From assembly GCA_027858995.1 (NCBI GenBank), contig JAQIBP010000140.1:1-46809 (forward strand): a stretch of 46,809 bases of DNA, given 5' to 3'. Positions 8,587-17,663 of this stretch are shown one piece after another. The stretch comes from Deltaproteobacteria bacterium (lineage in GTDB: Bacteria; Desulfobacterota; Desulfobacteria; Desulfobacterales; Desulfobacteraceae). Each line of letters opens with the position of its first letter. The first letter of the stretch is position 1. Below the pieces are notes generated by a model. It worked only from the letters and a program-made list of their open reading frames with translations. It did not search any database and was not told where the DNA came from. The position numbers were made by a program, and so were the translations under genes.

Positions 8587-8968
8587 TGTCAGTTTCCTTT
8601 GGTGCATAGATCTTTTCAAGTTCTAAAAGATCGACTTTTGGTGCATCAGCCCATAAACCTTCAAGATCAAAAAAGGATTTGGCTCTGGATTCAAAAATAT
8701 GAATTACAGCCTCTCCATAATCCAGCAAAGCCCATTCACTGTTTTTGATACCTTCCATACCAATGGTTTTTATTTTTTCATTTTTTAATTCTTTGATTAA
8801 ATATTCAGCTGTTGAGCTTACCTGGCGCAGTGAGTTGCATTCAATAATTATGAGTGTGTCAGTATAAGAGGAGAGTTGTTTTACATTGACAGCTGTAATA
8901 GATTTAACTTTTCTTTTAAATGCAGGAACAAGGTATTTTTTAAGATCATCTGATATTGGCTCACTCAT
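8576..8968 (-). CDS. rsfS: Ribosome silencing factor RsfS (Iojap family)
   Basis: The 130-residue length and the motifs DTLIIIECNSLRQVSSTAEYLI, EGIKNSEWALLDYGEAVIHIF and RSFFDLEGLW are diagnostic of RsfS, which binds ribosomal protein L14 and blocks joining of 30S and 50S subunits when nutrients fall. The start overlaps the nadD stop by 4 bases, and nadD-rsfS is a classical adjacency. Confidence 0.95.
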   Translation of the reverse strand: MSEPISDDLKKYLVPAFKRKVKSITAVNVKQLSSYTDTLIIIECNSLRQVSSTAEYLIKELKNEKIKTIGMEGIKNSEWALLDYGEAVIHIFESRAKSFFDLEGLWADAPKVDLLELEKIYAPKETDNDF

Positions 8969-9612
8969 TTGTACAACTCCTTTGCTGTAATAATTTTTTC
9001 AACACTTGCCGGCACAAGGTCTTTTATGGGCTTTCTGTTTTTTACTAATTTTCGGATCATGGTTGATGAGATATCAATTTTCGGCACACTGCAAAGTAGT
9101 ATTTTCTGTTTTGTCCTATGTCGAAAACCATTATCTTCTCTATTGAAAATGTACTCCTTTGATATGTTTTCGTCAATAAAAGAGGTAATTGTATCATAAT
9201 TTTGCCAAAATCCCCGGAGCATGATGATAATAGGAACGATTTTAAAGATTTTATCTTTATCTTTCCATGTTGTTATGTCTAAAAAAGCATCAGATCCCAT
9301 TAAAAGATAGAAATGAGTACTACTGTCATGTTCATTTCTAAATTCATTGATAGTATCAATGGTAAACGAGGTACCTTCTCTTGTTAATTCTTTGTCTGAT
9401 ACAAAAAAATCATCAAAGGTTTCAAGGCTTGTTTTTACCATATTAAATCTGTCATTTGCGCAGGCCAGGTTGATATCAGGTTTGTGTGGCGGTGTTGCAG
9501 AAGGTATGAGAAATATTTTTTCAAGTCCGTATTGCTTTTTGACGTGTTCTATGATTCCAATATGGCCATTATGAAAAGGGTTAAAAGTCCCTCCAAAAAG
9601 CCCGACATTCAT
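8965..9612 (-). CDS. nadD: Nicotinate-nucleotide adenylyltransferase
   Basis: The 215-residue protein has the nucleotidyltransferase signature GGTFNPFHNGHI at residues 8-19 and the C-terminal ISSTMIRKLV motif. NadD adenylates nicotinate mononucleotide to deamido-NAD, the penultimate step of NAD synthesis. LMGSDAFLDITTWKD is the typical central block. It starts 2 bases after obgE ends, so it is tightly coupled in the ribosome-assembly/NAD operon. Confidence 0.95.
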   Translation of the reverse strand: MNVGLFGGTFNPFHNGHIGIIEHVKKQYGLEKIFLIPSATPPHKPDINLACANDRFNMVKTSLETFDDFFVSDKELTREGTSFTIDTINEFRNEHDSSTHFYLLMGSDAFLDITTWKDKDKIFKIVPIIIMLRGFWQNYDTITSFIDENISKEYIFNREDNGFRHRTKQKILLCSVPKIDISSTMIRKLVKNRKPIKDLVPASVEKIITAKELYK

Positions 9613-9614
9613 TT

Positions 9615-10610
9615 TTATTCCTCTGCAAGTTTTGAAGATAAAATTTTGACAAGTTCTTTCGTGCCTTTGCCGGTTACAGCTGACAGAGTCAATATTCGAA
9701 AATCCTCTAAGGAGTTTTTAAAGGCTTTGATCTTTTCTGAAGTGTCTGATAAATCAATTTTATTAAGAACAACAATCTGGGTTTTTTTTGCCAGGGTCTT
9801 GCTGTATTTGGATAACTCTTTGTTGATCAGATTAAAAGAGTCAAGAGGGGAATCAGGGTCAATCAGGGAAGAGTCAATTAAATGTACCAGGATTCCGGTT
9901 CTTTCAATATGTTTTAAAAAATTAATACCAAGACCAATCCCTTGGTGGGCACCTTCAATAAGTCCGGGAATATCTGCCACGGCAAAGGGTTCTCCAAAGG
10001 GCGGGTCCACCATGCCAAGGGTAGGGGTCAGTGTTGTAAAAGGGTAGTCAGCAATTTTTGGGCGGGCTGCTGATATGCAGCTTATAAGTGTTGATTTTCC
10101 TGCATTGGGCAGACCCACAAGCCCTACATCGGCAAGGAGTTTAAGTTCAAGTTTAAGTTTAAGTTCAATTCCTGGAATACCTGGCTGGGAATGCCTTGGT
10201 GCCCGGTTGGTGGACGTTGCAAATCTTTTATTGCCCCTGCCGCCTTTGCCGCCGCTGGCAAGAATAAATTCATCTTCAATTTTTGTTAAATCAGCTATTG
10301 TTTCATTGGTATCCATGTTGGAAACAATGGTTCCGGGAGGGAGGGTAATGGTACAGTCTGAGCCGTTTTTGCCATGTTTCTGTCTGCCAAGGCCAGGAGC
10401 GCCATTCTTGGCTTTGAGCAGTTTCTGGCGGCGATAATCGTAAAGGGTGCGTTTACTCTGATCAATCTTCAGAATAATATGGCCGCCATCGCCGCCGTCT
10501 CCACCGTCAGGTCCACCTTTTTCAATATAGCGTTCCCGCCGGAAACTTGTACATCCCCGGCCGCCATCACCGGACTTGACAGTGATAATTGCTTCATCTA
10601 CAAACTTCAC
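9615..10610 (-). CDS. obgE: GTPase ObgE/CgtA
   Basis: The 331-residue protein has the glycine-rich Obg fold at residues 1-158 ([20 protein letters not shown]) followed by the G domain: GLPNAGKST (G1), [16 protein letters not shown] (G3), NKIDLSD (G4), SAVTGKG (G5). It lacks the long C-terminal OCT or acidic extension found in some Obg proteins. It acts in 50S maturation and stress signalling. Its start overlaps the rpmA stop by 4 bases. Confidence 0.96.
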   Translation of the reverse strand: MKFVDEAIITVKSGDGGRGCTSFRRERYIEKGGPDGGDGGDGGHIILKIDQSKRTLYDYRRQKLLKAKNGAPGLGRQKHGKNGSDCTITLPPGTIVSNMDTNETIADLTKIEDEFILASGGKGGRGNKRFATSTNRAPRHSQPGIPGIELKLKLELKLLADVGLVGLPNAGKSTLISCISAARPKIADYPFTTLTPTLGMVDPPFGEPFAVADIPGLIEGAHQGIGLGINFLKHIERTGILVHLIDSSLIDPDSPLDSFNLINKELSKYSKTLAKKTQIVVLNKIDLSDTSEKIKAFKNSLEDFRILTLSAVTGKGTKELVKILSSKLAEE

Positions 10611-10861
10611 GTTTCATAAACACTGACTTTTTTTTTGCTGCGGCCTTTTCTTTCATAGGTTACAACACCGTCAACTTTGGAAAAAAGGGTATAATCTCTA
10701 CCCATTCCAACATTGTTGCCAGGATGAATTTTGGTTCCAACCTGCCTTACAAGAATATTTCCTGCAACAACATTTTCTCCGCCAAATCTTTTCACGCCCC
10801 GATGCTGTGCATTTGAGTCGCGACCGTTTTTAGTACTGCCGGCTGCTTTTTTATGTGACAT
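10607..10861 (-). CDS. rpmA: 50S ribosomal protein L27
   Basis: 84 residues, beginning [19 protein letters not shown] and containing [20 protein letters not shown], the canonical L27 signature. The basic N-terminus reaches the peptidyl transferase centre. No N-terminal cleavage extension of the Firmicutes type is present. It lies between rplU and obgE in the conserved order. Confidence 0.97.
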   Translation of the reverse strand: MSHKKAAGSTKNGRDSNAQHRGVKRFGGENVVAGNILVRQVGTKIHPGNNVGMGRDYTLFSKVDGVVTYERKGRSKKKVSVYET

Positions 10862-10963
10862 TAGATTTCTCCTTACTATTTTTATATAAAAGAGCCAATT
10901 TAAATTTTATAACTCTTTTAGATTTTATTGTGGCAAATCCTCAATATAGAACGCCTGCGGTGG

Positions 10964-11275
10964 TTAAACTGCAATGGAATCTATTTTGATTTCAGTATAA
11001 AATTGCCTATGGCCTCTCATCCTTCTAAAGCCTTTGCGGCGTTTATACTTGAAGACCAGTGTTTTTTTGCCTTTTCCCTGATCCATGATGTGAGCTTTTA
11101 CTGAAGCACTTTCAACTTTCGGGTCTCCAAGGGTGATGGTTTCACCATCTGAATACATGAGGACATCATCAAATTCAATCTGAGAACCTTCGGTACCTTC
11201 AAGTTTTTCAACCTTCAAGATCTGGTCTTCATGAACCTTATACTGCTTTCCTCCGGTTCTGATAACTGCGTACAT
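10964..11275 (-). CDS. rplU: 50S ribosomal protein L21
   Basis: 103 residues, beginning MYAVIRTGGKQYKVHEDQIL with the C-terminal block KKTLVFKYKRRKGFRRMRGHRQ, typical of L21. AAGGAGAG precedes the ATG. It is first in the minus-strand operon rplU-rpmA-obgE-nadD-rsfS-gpmI. The 102-base rplU-rpmA gap contains a 7-bp inverted repeat (10888-10894 and 10913-10919) that could act as a weak attenuator. Confidence 0.97.
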   Translation of the reverse strand: MYAVIRTGGKQYKVHEDQILKVEKLEGTEGSQIEFDDVLMYSDGETITLGDPKVESASVKAHIMDQGKGKKTLVFKYKRRKGFRRMRGHRQFYTEIKIDSIAV

Positions 11276-11328
11276 TTTTTAACTCTCCTTAAATTTTCAA
11301 TACTTTTCGCAATTCTAAAAAACTCGTT

Positions 11329-11357
11329 ATATTATACTGATTTCCTGAAATTGTCAA
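11329..11357 (-). promoter_or_regulatory. Sigma70-type promoter of rplU operon
   Basis: On the minus strand TTGACA (11357-11352) is followed by overlapping -10 candidates: TAATAT at 11334-11329 with a 17-base spacer, or TATAAT at 11336-11331 with a 15-base spacer. It lies about 55 bases upstream of the rplU start. Confidence 0.7.
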
Positions 11358-11511
11358 CTGTTTGTAAAAGCAAATTTTAAAGAATTTTTAAAAGAGTAAC
11401 AGGAGTGAACAGATGGTAAATCAGTTCAGGCAAAAAGCAATTCAAGGGTTTAAGCAAGGTGATCTGACAAACAAACTATAATAAATTACATTGTATTGCA
11501 CCCAAGACTAA

Positions 11512-13446
11512 TTACCCCAGATACAATTTTAAAAAAATATTGACCACTCCAAGGGCAAATAAGGCTGGGAATAAAATTGCTTTTGATCTCTTTTTTGGGT
11601 CCGGGATCATGCCGTGGAGGGCAAGAGTGGTTCTGTTTAAACCAAAATAGAGACCTGTCAGCAGCAACAAACCTTGAATCAAGGGAATAACCTCAGGATG
11701 AAAGGGGTTGAACTGAACATGGGCAGTGCCGAAAATATTCCATCCATATCCCAGTGGATCAGACAGTACATTCAGCACATAGGAATAATTGACCATGATG
11801 GAAGGCAGGCTGAAAGCAATCCACGCAAAAATACCCACGGGTATCAGCATATAGGAAAGCTGGAGCACAAGATTCTTTACACTGCCTTTAAATCCTGCAA
11901 ATCTTGCTGACAGGCGTGAAAGGAAAATGAATATTCCGGGAAATACAGCCAGTGACATGGTATATAAAACAAAAAGATAAATCAGGAAAGGCAAAACCTG
12001 TTTGGATTCAGTTATATTGGCTGCCTGCTTGATAAATTCCCAGGGTCCAAGCATGGTAATACTGAAAGCTATGGCCACCACCAGCATGATGATGATGTTA
12101 TACATTTCTGAATAATCTTTAATATTCCTGTCAGATCCAAATGGTCTTAAAAAGAACCCTATATTATTTTCCGGACATGTTTTGACGCATTCCGTGCAAA
12201 GTCCACAAAAATTATTCCTATCCATGGTACCGGGATATTGATTCCAGGGGCATCCCCAGCCATCGGGGCTTCCCTTGAGGCAGCATTTATTTTTGTGTTT
12301 TTCACAAACTTTTTTGTCAATGACACGCAGGGCAGTCATGGATGCCATGGAATAATTGCCTAGGAAACCGCCCACAGGGCACAGGTAAAGACAGAATACC
12401 CGGTTTCTGAAAATAAATGCCATAATCAGGGTGGCCGTCAGAATCAGTAAAAACAAAACCGCAGTGGCCACAGGTCTTGTGATCAAAATAATGCCAAAAG
12501 AAATCATTGCCAGGAAAAGGATATTTTGAAGCCACATGTTTCTCAAAGGTCTTGGCCAGTCCAGACCAAGGCCGGTAAAATTGTGATGTTTACCCCGGAT
12601 CGGTTTTTTAATAAATCCAACAGCAGTAAAAGCTTTTCTGCTGATCCATTCTCCTGGTGCAGGCAAAGGGCAGATCTGGCACCAGAGCCTTGCCCCCAGG
12701 GGAACAAAAACAGATTTCAATAGAAACCACCACAAAATCCAGACAATGATAATAGCGATATTATGATTTCCCACGGGTGTACCCTTGAGGCTTGCAATAA
12801 TAAAAAGGTAAAAGATCACAAATCCCGGGAAAACAAGGAAAAACTGGAAACTTCTTCTTTTAAACAGCCATTTGAGACCTGGAATGATATCAAACAGGTT
12901 TACAACTCTTTTTTTTTGGTTTTTTCTGGAATTATGGTTTGCACCAAACCATATGAAGAGGCTTGCAACAAGCCAGATGGAAAGAGATACCATGGTGTGA
13001 TACAAGGTGTTGGGTGCCACAATCAGTTCACCTGTCATGAAAGGATGGAGATTGCCGCAGACCCTGGTACAGCGGAAGATAAACTTGCCTGCCTTGTCTG
13101 CAATAAACTCTATTTCTCTGATTTTATCCCAGTCTGCATGGATGATGCCGTCATCATCTTCCCATTCATATTTCTGGAATGCAATACCTTCTTGTTTGAT
13201 GATAAACTCAACAGGATAACCATCCAGATAAAACCCGTGGGTAACATCTTTTGAAGTGGGTTTGATAATAATGGTGTCACCCTTGTTGGCAAAGATCCTT
13301 CCAGGGGTATACCCATATTTTTTTGCTGTCAGCTCCACAACCCGTGTCTGAGGTTCAATAAATTTTTCTGCAAATAACTTTGGTAATCCAAGAGCGGCAA
13401 AAAAGAGAATCGCAATAATGACAAGCCTTGTAAATTTCAATTTCAT
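11512..13446 (-). CDS. Membrane polyferredoxin with N-terminal CuA-type cupredoxin domain (NosR/NapH/CcoG-like)
   Basis: 644 residues. After a signal-anchor (about 5-27) comes a periplasmic cupredoxin domain with H70 (DVTHGF) and CTRVCGNLHPFM: C126-x3-C130-x3-H134-x2-M137, the CuA ligand pattern of cytochrome oxidase subunit II and N2O reductase. Then follow several membrane helices with polyferredoxin motifs WCQICPLPAPGEW and FCLYLCPVGG, a Cys-rich loop (CEKHKNKCC..GWGCPW), one ferredoxin motif CGLCTECVKTCPENN, and more helices. Such proteins pass electrons from quinol across the membrane (NosR, NapH) or reduce copper (CcoG). A CuA domain fused to this scaffold is unusual. It is last in the copper/haem operon, 36 bases after the thioredoxin gene. 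Confidence 0.8.
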   Translation of the reverse strand: MKLKFTRLVIIAILFFAALGLPKLFAEKFIEPQTRVVELTAKKYGYTPGRIFANKGDTIIIKPTSKDVTHGFYLDGYPVEFIIKQEGIAFQKYEWEDDDGIIHADWDKIREIEFIADKAGKFIFRCTRVCGNLHPFMTGELIVAPNTLYHTMVSLSIWLVASLFIWFGANHNSRKNQKKRVVNLFDIIPGLKWLFKRRSFQFFLVFPGFVIFYLFIIASLKGTPVGNHNIAIIIVWILWWFLLKSVFVPLGARLWCQICPLPAPGEWISRKAFTAVGFIKKPIRGKHHNFTGLGLDWPRPLRNMWLQNILFLAMISFGIILITRPVATAVLFLLILTATLIMAFIFRNRVFCLYLCPVGGFLGNYSMASMTALRVIDKKVCEKHKNKCCLKGSPDGWGCPWNQYPGTMDRNNFCGLCTECVKTCPENNIGFFLRPFGSDRNIKDYSEMYNIIIMLVVAIAFSITMLGPWEFIKQAANITESKQVLPFLIYLFVLYTMSLAVFPGIFIFLSRLSARFAGFKGSVKNLVLQLSYMLIPVGIFAWIAFSLPSIMVNYSYVLNVLSDPLGYGWNIFGTAHVQFNPFHPEVIPLIQGLLLLTGLYFGLNRTTLALHGMIPDPKKRSKAILFPALFALGVVNIFLKLYLG

Positions 13447-13482
13447 ATTTTGTTTTCCAGGATCTTTTTTATCTGTGATGGA

Positions 13483-14040
13483 TTAATAATATTGTATCAA
13501 ATATTTAAACAGATTTACAGATTCTCTGCTGTCCCAATTACGGGCTCCCATTGCCTTTCCCATTAATCCACCATCCCGGCCTAAAATAAATGTGGTTGGT
13601 ATGGAGCGTATTCCAAAAGCCCGGCCCATGCCTCCTTTTTTATCCAGCAGGATTTTAAAGGATAGGTCATGTTTGAGAATAAATTTTTCAACCTTTTGTT
13701 TTGATTCTTTCAAATCCAGAGCAATAATCATTAGATCTTTACTGCCAAGTTTTTTATGGAGTCTTTCAATATCCGGCATTTCAAAAATACAATCCGGGCA
13801 CCAGGTTGTCCAGAAATTTAAGAATAGGATTTTACCCTTGAAATCAGACAGTTTTACGCTGTTCCCTTTCATATCTATCAGATCATCGTCGGCCACAGGA
13901 GCAATTTTTGCCAGCCTGATAATGCCAAGTGCCTTGAACTTTTCTTCAAGAATACCATCTTTGGAATCAGCACACACGGCTTGAACTGAAAGTTGTAAAA
14001 AAATCAATATAAATACAACAGACCGGAATATTAGATTCAT
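13483..14040 (-). CDS. TlpA/ResA-type periplasmic thioredoxin
   Basis: The 185-residue protein has a signal peptide (about 1-24, ending AVCA) and a thioredoxin fold with NFWTTWCPDC near residues 76-84, followed by GIRSIPTTFILGRDG containing the cis-Pro. TlpA/ResA proteins reduce disulfides in apocytochrome c or keep CuA cysteines reduced for copper loading. Both substrates are encoded in this cluster. CcdA just upstream (14 bases) would supply electrons from the cytoplasm. Confidence 0.88.
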   Translation of the reverse strand: MNLIFRSVVFILIFLQLSVQAVCADSKDGILEEKFKALGIIRLAKIAPVADDDLIDMKGNSVKLSDFKGKILFLNFWTTWCPDCIFEMPDIERLHKKLGSKDLMIIALDLKESKQKVEKFILKHDLSFKILLDKKGGMGRAFGIRSIPTTFILGRDGGLMGKAMGARNWDSRESVNLFKYLIQYY

Positions 14041-14054
14041 AGCAATATAAAGTG

Positions 14055-14798
14055 TTAAAGGCTAAATAGGTTGAAAAATGTGAACCAGCCGGTTATGGTC
14101 GCAAAGGAGTCATTGAAAATCAGAATACCTATAAAAATCAGAATCAGACCTGTACCCTTTTCAATGAGCCAGAGATATTTTTTGATTTTATTAAAAAAAA
14201 TGAAAAAATACTGGATAAACAGAGCAGTAAGTATAAATGGAATACCAAGACCTGCTGAATAAATCAACAGGAGTTTTATTCCTGAACCCATCTGATCAAC
14301 TGTACCTGCATAGGTCAAAATAGCACCCAGTATGGGACCGGTACACGGAGTCCATCCAAAGGCAAAGGCCATGCCCAGAATCAGGGAGAAGAATGCACCT
14401 TTTTTCTTGACATCCATTTGAAATCTTGTGTCTTTTAAAAACAGGTTAATCTTGAAAATTCCTGTTTTAACAAGCCCGAAAAAAATAATGATCACACCGG
14501 ATAACTTTGTCAGTACCCCAAGGTTGGTTAATGCAAGGGAACCAAGCCAGGTGACAGAAGCTCCCAGAACAACAAATACAATGGAAAAGCCTGATACAAA
14601 AAGTATGGCATTTAAAAGGATATAGAGACTTTTTTTATCAAACATTTTCGGCTGTTTTTCCGCTCTAGCCATTTCAGTGACAGAAATTCCTGAAATAAAC
14701 GAGACATAGCCGGGTACCAGGGGGAGTACACAAGGTGATAAAAAAGATACAATCCCGGCGGTCAATGCCATGACCATTGATATTTCCATTGTAATCAT
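14055..14798 (-). CDS. ccdA: CcdA/DsbD-type transmembrane thiol reductase
   Basis: 247 residues with about six transmembrane helices. The two conserved cysteines are in SFLSPCVLPLVPGYVSF (N-terminal) and GWTPCTGPILGAIL, the CcdA/DsbD hallmark. It carries electrons from cytoplasmic thioredoxin to periplasmic thiol proteins, here most likely the TlpA-type protein encoded next. Its start abuts the stop of the upstream cupredoxin gene, indicating coupled expression. Confidence 0.92.
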   Translation of the reverse strand: MITMEISMVMALTAGIVSFLSPCVLPLVPGYVSFISGISVTEMARAEKQPKMFDKKSLYILLNAILFVSGFSIVFVVLGASVTWLGSLALTNLGVLTKLSGVIIIFFGLVKTGIFKINLFLKDTRFQMDVKKKGAFFSLILGMAFAFGWTPCTGPILGAILTYAGTVDQMGSGIKLLLIYSAGLGIPFILTALFIQYFFIFFNKIKKYLWLIEKGTGLILIFIGILIFNDSFATITGWFTFFNLFSL

Positions 14799-15419
14799 CT
14801 ATTTATACAGCACCCCGGGTGCTCCCCTTTTAAGCTTGATGGTCATTGATTTGCTCTCAGCCTGGGTCAGGTCCAGAGCAATTTTTCTGTTTTTAAGCTT
14901 TTCATGCCATGTTTTCAGATAGTATTTCCCCGTATCAAGGTCAGTTATATCAATTTTAAAATAACCTTTTTTATCAGTCAGGGCATAGTAGGGGCTTTTC
15001 ATGACAAGGATATAGGCGATCATTTCTGCATGAACATCGCACCGCAGCTCAACAATGCCGGGTTTATCAAAAGTGACCTTGTGGCTTTGCCCTGGTTTGT
15101 AACTGCCGAAATTAAATTTTTTTGTCCTGGAGAGAGAAAACACATTGTGAGCCACCTTGTCACTATTGGGAAAGGAAACTATACCGTTCCTGGGTATTAC
15201 AAGTACATGGGGCAAAAAAGTCAAATTATTCTGGTCCATTACAAATTCATTTTGTGGTGGTCTTGAAAAGTCAGGGGTTTTTGTAAGATATACCAATATG
15301 TTATCAGCTTTTCTCAATCCTTGTGGTGACACTTTGCCTGATAAATCAGCAGCAATTGCAAGTGAGGTTGACATACAACACAATACTATGGTGAAAATGA
15401 ATAGAAACTTGTTGTTCAA
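14799..15419 (-). CDS. Type-1 copper cupredoxin (plastocyanin-like) with C-terminal CnaB/carboxypeptidase-regulatory-like domain
   Basis: 206 residues with a signal peptide (about 1-24). The cupredoxin domain has ligands H91 (VAHNVFS), C127, H130 and M133 (ELRCDVHAEM), a complete type-1 site. After about residue 140 comes a small beta domain (ALTDKKGYFKIDITDLDTGKYYLKTWHEK) typical of carboxypeptidase-regulatory or methylamine-utilisation-like proteins. It is likely a periplasmic electron carrier. It lies 18 bases after the pentahaem cytochrome gene, suggesting the two are partners (inference). Confidence 0.85.
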   Translation of the reverse strand: MNNKFLFIFTIVLCCMSTSLAIAADLSGKVSPQGLRKADNILVYLTKTPDFSRPPQNEFVMDQNNLTFLPHVLVIPRNGIVSFPNSDKVAHNVFSLSRTKKFNFGSYKPGQSHKVTFDKPGIVELRCDVHAEMIAYILVMKSPYYALTDKKGYFKIDITDLDTGKYYLKTWHEKLKNRKIALDLTQAESKSMTIKLKRGAPGVLYK

Positions 15420-15437
15420 TTGTATTCTCCTTTTTTA

Positions 15438-17123
15438 TTACCAGGCCCGGGTGGTGATTATTATATCTTTTATACCCCATTTTTTTATCCTGGCCAGGGA
15501 TTTTATAAATGGTCTGTAAATCAATTTTGCTTCAGCCACAGGTTCATCATCAGGGTTTTTAATTTTAAACTGAAAATTTAAGGTTACAGTGGTTTTAGGA
15601 CGAATTCTTGTATCTTTATCAACAGAATCTGCTTTCCAGAATGGAACATTGATATTTCCCTGTTTATCTTTCAATACCTTTGAAAATACTTTGCCAGGAA
15701 GGCCTGAATAGTTGCCACCGTCTTTGTTCCCGACACCTGTCCATGTTGGCAGGGTTTCACCTTTAATCAATTTCAACTCATGACCCTGGGAATCTGCAGC
15801 AGAGACAAGAAGCATGACCTGGCGCATGGGGTCTCCCGTGGGAATCCAGTGGCCGCCGTTTGTATTTGTAATAAATACCTTTACATTAAGAATATCATTT
15901 TGAATCTCGCCATCAATTTCCAGTGAAAGAGCTGTTTTCAACTGTGTTTCAGTTCCGCCGTCAAAATGATGGGGCCTTATGTTTTCAGGATCACGTTTTA
16001 CCCCCCACATGCTTCTGGCATTACCATCAATTATATAGTTGTCGTAGGGCAGCATCTCTTTGCGCCAGCTCATATGGCAGTCCTGGCATTTTTTGCCCTT
16101 ATTTCCGTCATCGGCAGGCAGGGAATTCTGCCAGCCTCTCCACTCCTGGTAAGTAGTCTGGATTGGAATTATGGTATCATCTCCGATATTAAAATTTTTC
16201 CATTCTGTATCTGTATATACTTTTTTCCTGTCCCAGGAAGTTTTACTCTCTGTTTTCCCAACCTGGCTGTGGCAGGCAGCACAATAATTTCCCTTGTCAA
16301 AAACAGGGCTGTAGGATGCTGACATGACAGGATTGACCACATCATCGTAGGGGCCGAATACCATTATGGAATTTCCTCTATACGGGGTTTGACGTTTCAT
16401 GACAGGTTTAAAAAGGCTTGGCGTATCATTGGTTTTGACTGTTTTCCTGATTTTATGGCAGAAATCGCAGGAAATTCCGTCCCATTCGGTTTTGGGAGAC
16501 CAGAGTGCGGTTTCAATATCCTTTGCACCACCTTTTGTTGCTGCAGCTGAAGGAGCGTGGCACACAGTGCAGTCACCACTTTTATCAGGATTGTCAAGCT
16601 TGAACCCCGGGCCTGCCAGATTACGACCTGTGGCATCTGTGCCATTATACATATTCAGCACTTTTACATTTGAGGTGGTATGGGCCATTTTGGATTTGTC
16701 CCAGTATTTGGCCAGAGTGTTATGACACCGGGCGCAGACAGCCGGAGAAATGAATCGGTAAGCCTGATTGTCCTTGTTTGGTATGGGGTAAAGTCTGATA
16801 TTGGCATTTTGACTTCCAAGCCACACTGAGATAGAATTATTGAACCATCCATCCTTACCTGCTGTGATGGTTAAAGGTTGGCTGGAGAACGAGGGTGTTT
16901 CAAGGACAAACCTCCCATTTTTATCTGTAAGGGAAAAGCTCGAATTTCCTGAAATCCTGACACGGGCATCGGCAACCATTCCAAAGTCAGATGCCACAAC
17001 GCCTGTAATAACGGATATGTTTTTTTTCCTGGAAGACAATGCCGGCGTAGGTATGATCAAAGAAATAGCTATGATCACCAAAGCAACATTAAGCAAAATA
17101 GTACAAAATCCCGTCTTTTTCAT
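15438..17123 (-). CDS. Pentahaem cytochrome c (c554/multihaem family) with N-terminal beta domain
   Basis: 561 residues with a signal peptide (about 1-30). Residues about 36-110 form a carboxypeptidase-regulatory-like beta domain (VRISGNSSFSLTDKNGRF). Five CxxCH sites follow: CARCH (C130), CTVCH, CDFCH, CAACH and CQDCH. Candidate distal haem ligands include MAHTT and RPHHFDGG. The C-terminal region contains GGHWIPTGDPMRQV, a motif I associate with cytochrome c554-like multihaem proteins. No NrfA-type CxxCK is seen. It may be an electron conduit or a reductase; the substrate is unknown. It is the largest periplasmic component and so the best candidate catalytic subunit of the cluster. Confidence 0.85.
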   Translation of the reverse strand: MKKTGFCTILLNVALVIIAISLIIPTPALSSRKKNISVITGVVASDFGMVADARVRISGNSSFSLTDKNGRFVLETPSFSSQPLTITAGKDGWFNNSISVWLGSQNANIRLYPIPNKDNQAYRFISPAVCARCHNTLAKYWDKSKMAHTTSNVKVLNMYNGTDATGRNLAGPGFKLDNPDKSGDCTVCHAPSAAATKGGAKDIETALWSPKTEWDGISCDFCHKIRKTVKTNDTPSLFKPVMKRQTPYRGNSIMVFGPYDDVVNPVMSASYSPVFDKGNYCAACHSQVGKTESKTSWDRKKVYTDTEWKNFNIGDDTIIPIQTTYQEWRGWQNSLPADDGNKGKKCQDCHMSWRKEMLPYDNYIIDGNARSMWGVKRDPENIRPHHFDGGTETQLKTALSLEIDGEIQNDILNVKVFITNTNGGHWIPTGDPMRQVMLLVSAADSQGHELKLIKGETLPTWTGVGNKDGGNYSGLPGKVFSKVLKDKQGNINVPFWKADSVDKDTRIRPKTTVTLNFQFKIKNPDDEPVAEAKLIYRPFIKSLARIKKWGIKDIIITTRAW

Positions 17124-17175
17124 TAACAGCCCCCTGGTTGATATATTTTGATTTGAAAATTAATAAAGTGCAGTT

Positions 17176-17640
17176 CTAAGCTGTAACAATAATTGTCCCA
17201 AACATATTTTCATGATGGCTGCCGCAAATAGCATTACAGGCAAATGTAAAAGTGCCTGACCTGTCCGCTACAAAAGAAACTGTGGAAGGCTTGCCAGGAT
17301 GAATTCCATCATTGATGAATATACCAAATCCTTTGAGGCTGAACCCATGCACAACATCACTGCTGGTCAGCTTGAGTACAACATTATCTCCTTTACGTAC
17401 CCGGATAACCGGCAGAGTTTGTTTTTTGGGAATCAGATTGTCCATGAGGATATCCAAAGCATGAATCTCCCCAAGAACCCAACCTTTCTCTGTATGACCA
17501 GTCAGATGAAAGACCTTTGTCTCCCTGGGAATTTTTTTGCTCCAGACATATCGGTCATAGGCAGATATGCAAAAGGGAAGAGCAGCAATAATAAACACTA
17601 CCAGCAATAAATAGCATAGATCTGCTTTTTTGAGATTCAT
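17176..17640 (-). CDS. Membrane-anchored CuA-type cupredoxin (cytochrome oxidase subunit II-like)
   Basis: 154 residues with one N-terminal membrane anchor (about 9-28) and a cupredoxin domain with H98 (VVHGFS) and CNAICGSHHENM: C135-x3-C139-x3-H143-x2-M146, the full CuA ligand set. It resembles the soluble domain of oxidase subunit II, but no subunit I haem-copper oxidase gene lies nearby. The CuA centre suggests one-electron transfer to a partner such as the pentahaem cytochrome encoded next (52 bases). It is paralogous in design to the N-terminal domain of the polyferredoxin in the same operon. Confidence 0.88.
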   Translation of the reverse strand: MNLKKADLCYLLLVVFIIAALPFCISAYDRYVWSKKIPRETKVFHLTGHTEKGWVLGEIHALDILMDNLIPKKQTLPVIRVRKGDNVVLKLTSSDVVHGFSLKGFGIFINDGIHPGKPSTVSFVADRSGTFTFACNAICGSHHENMFGTIIVTA

Positions 17641-17663
17641 CTCCTTTATCTCCCGGTTATAAA

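Noticed and set aside
11413-11481. 22-codon plus-strand frame with AGGAG before ATG, antisense to the rplU upstream region
   Set aside because: Too short, no recognisable sequence and no promoter seen. The ribosome-binding-site match alone is weak in this AT/AG-rich region.
16664-16852. Possible extra short gene within the pentahaem cytochrome region
   Set aside because: Alternative frame of the cytochrome gene without its own start signals.
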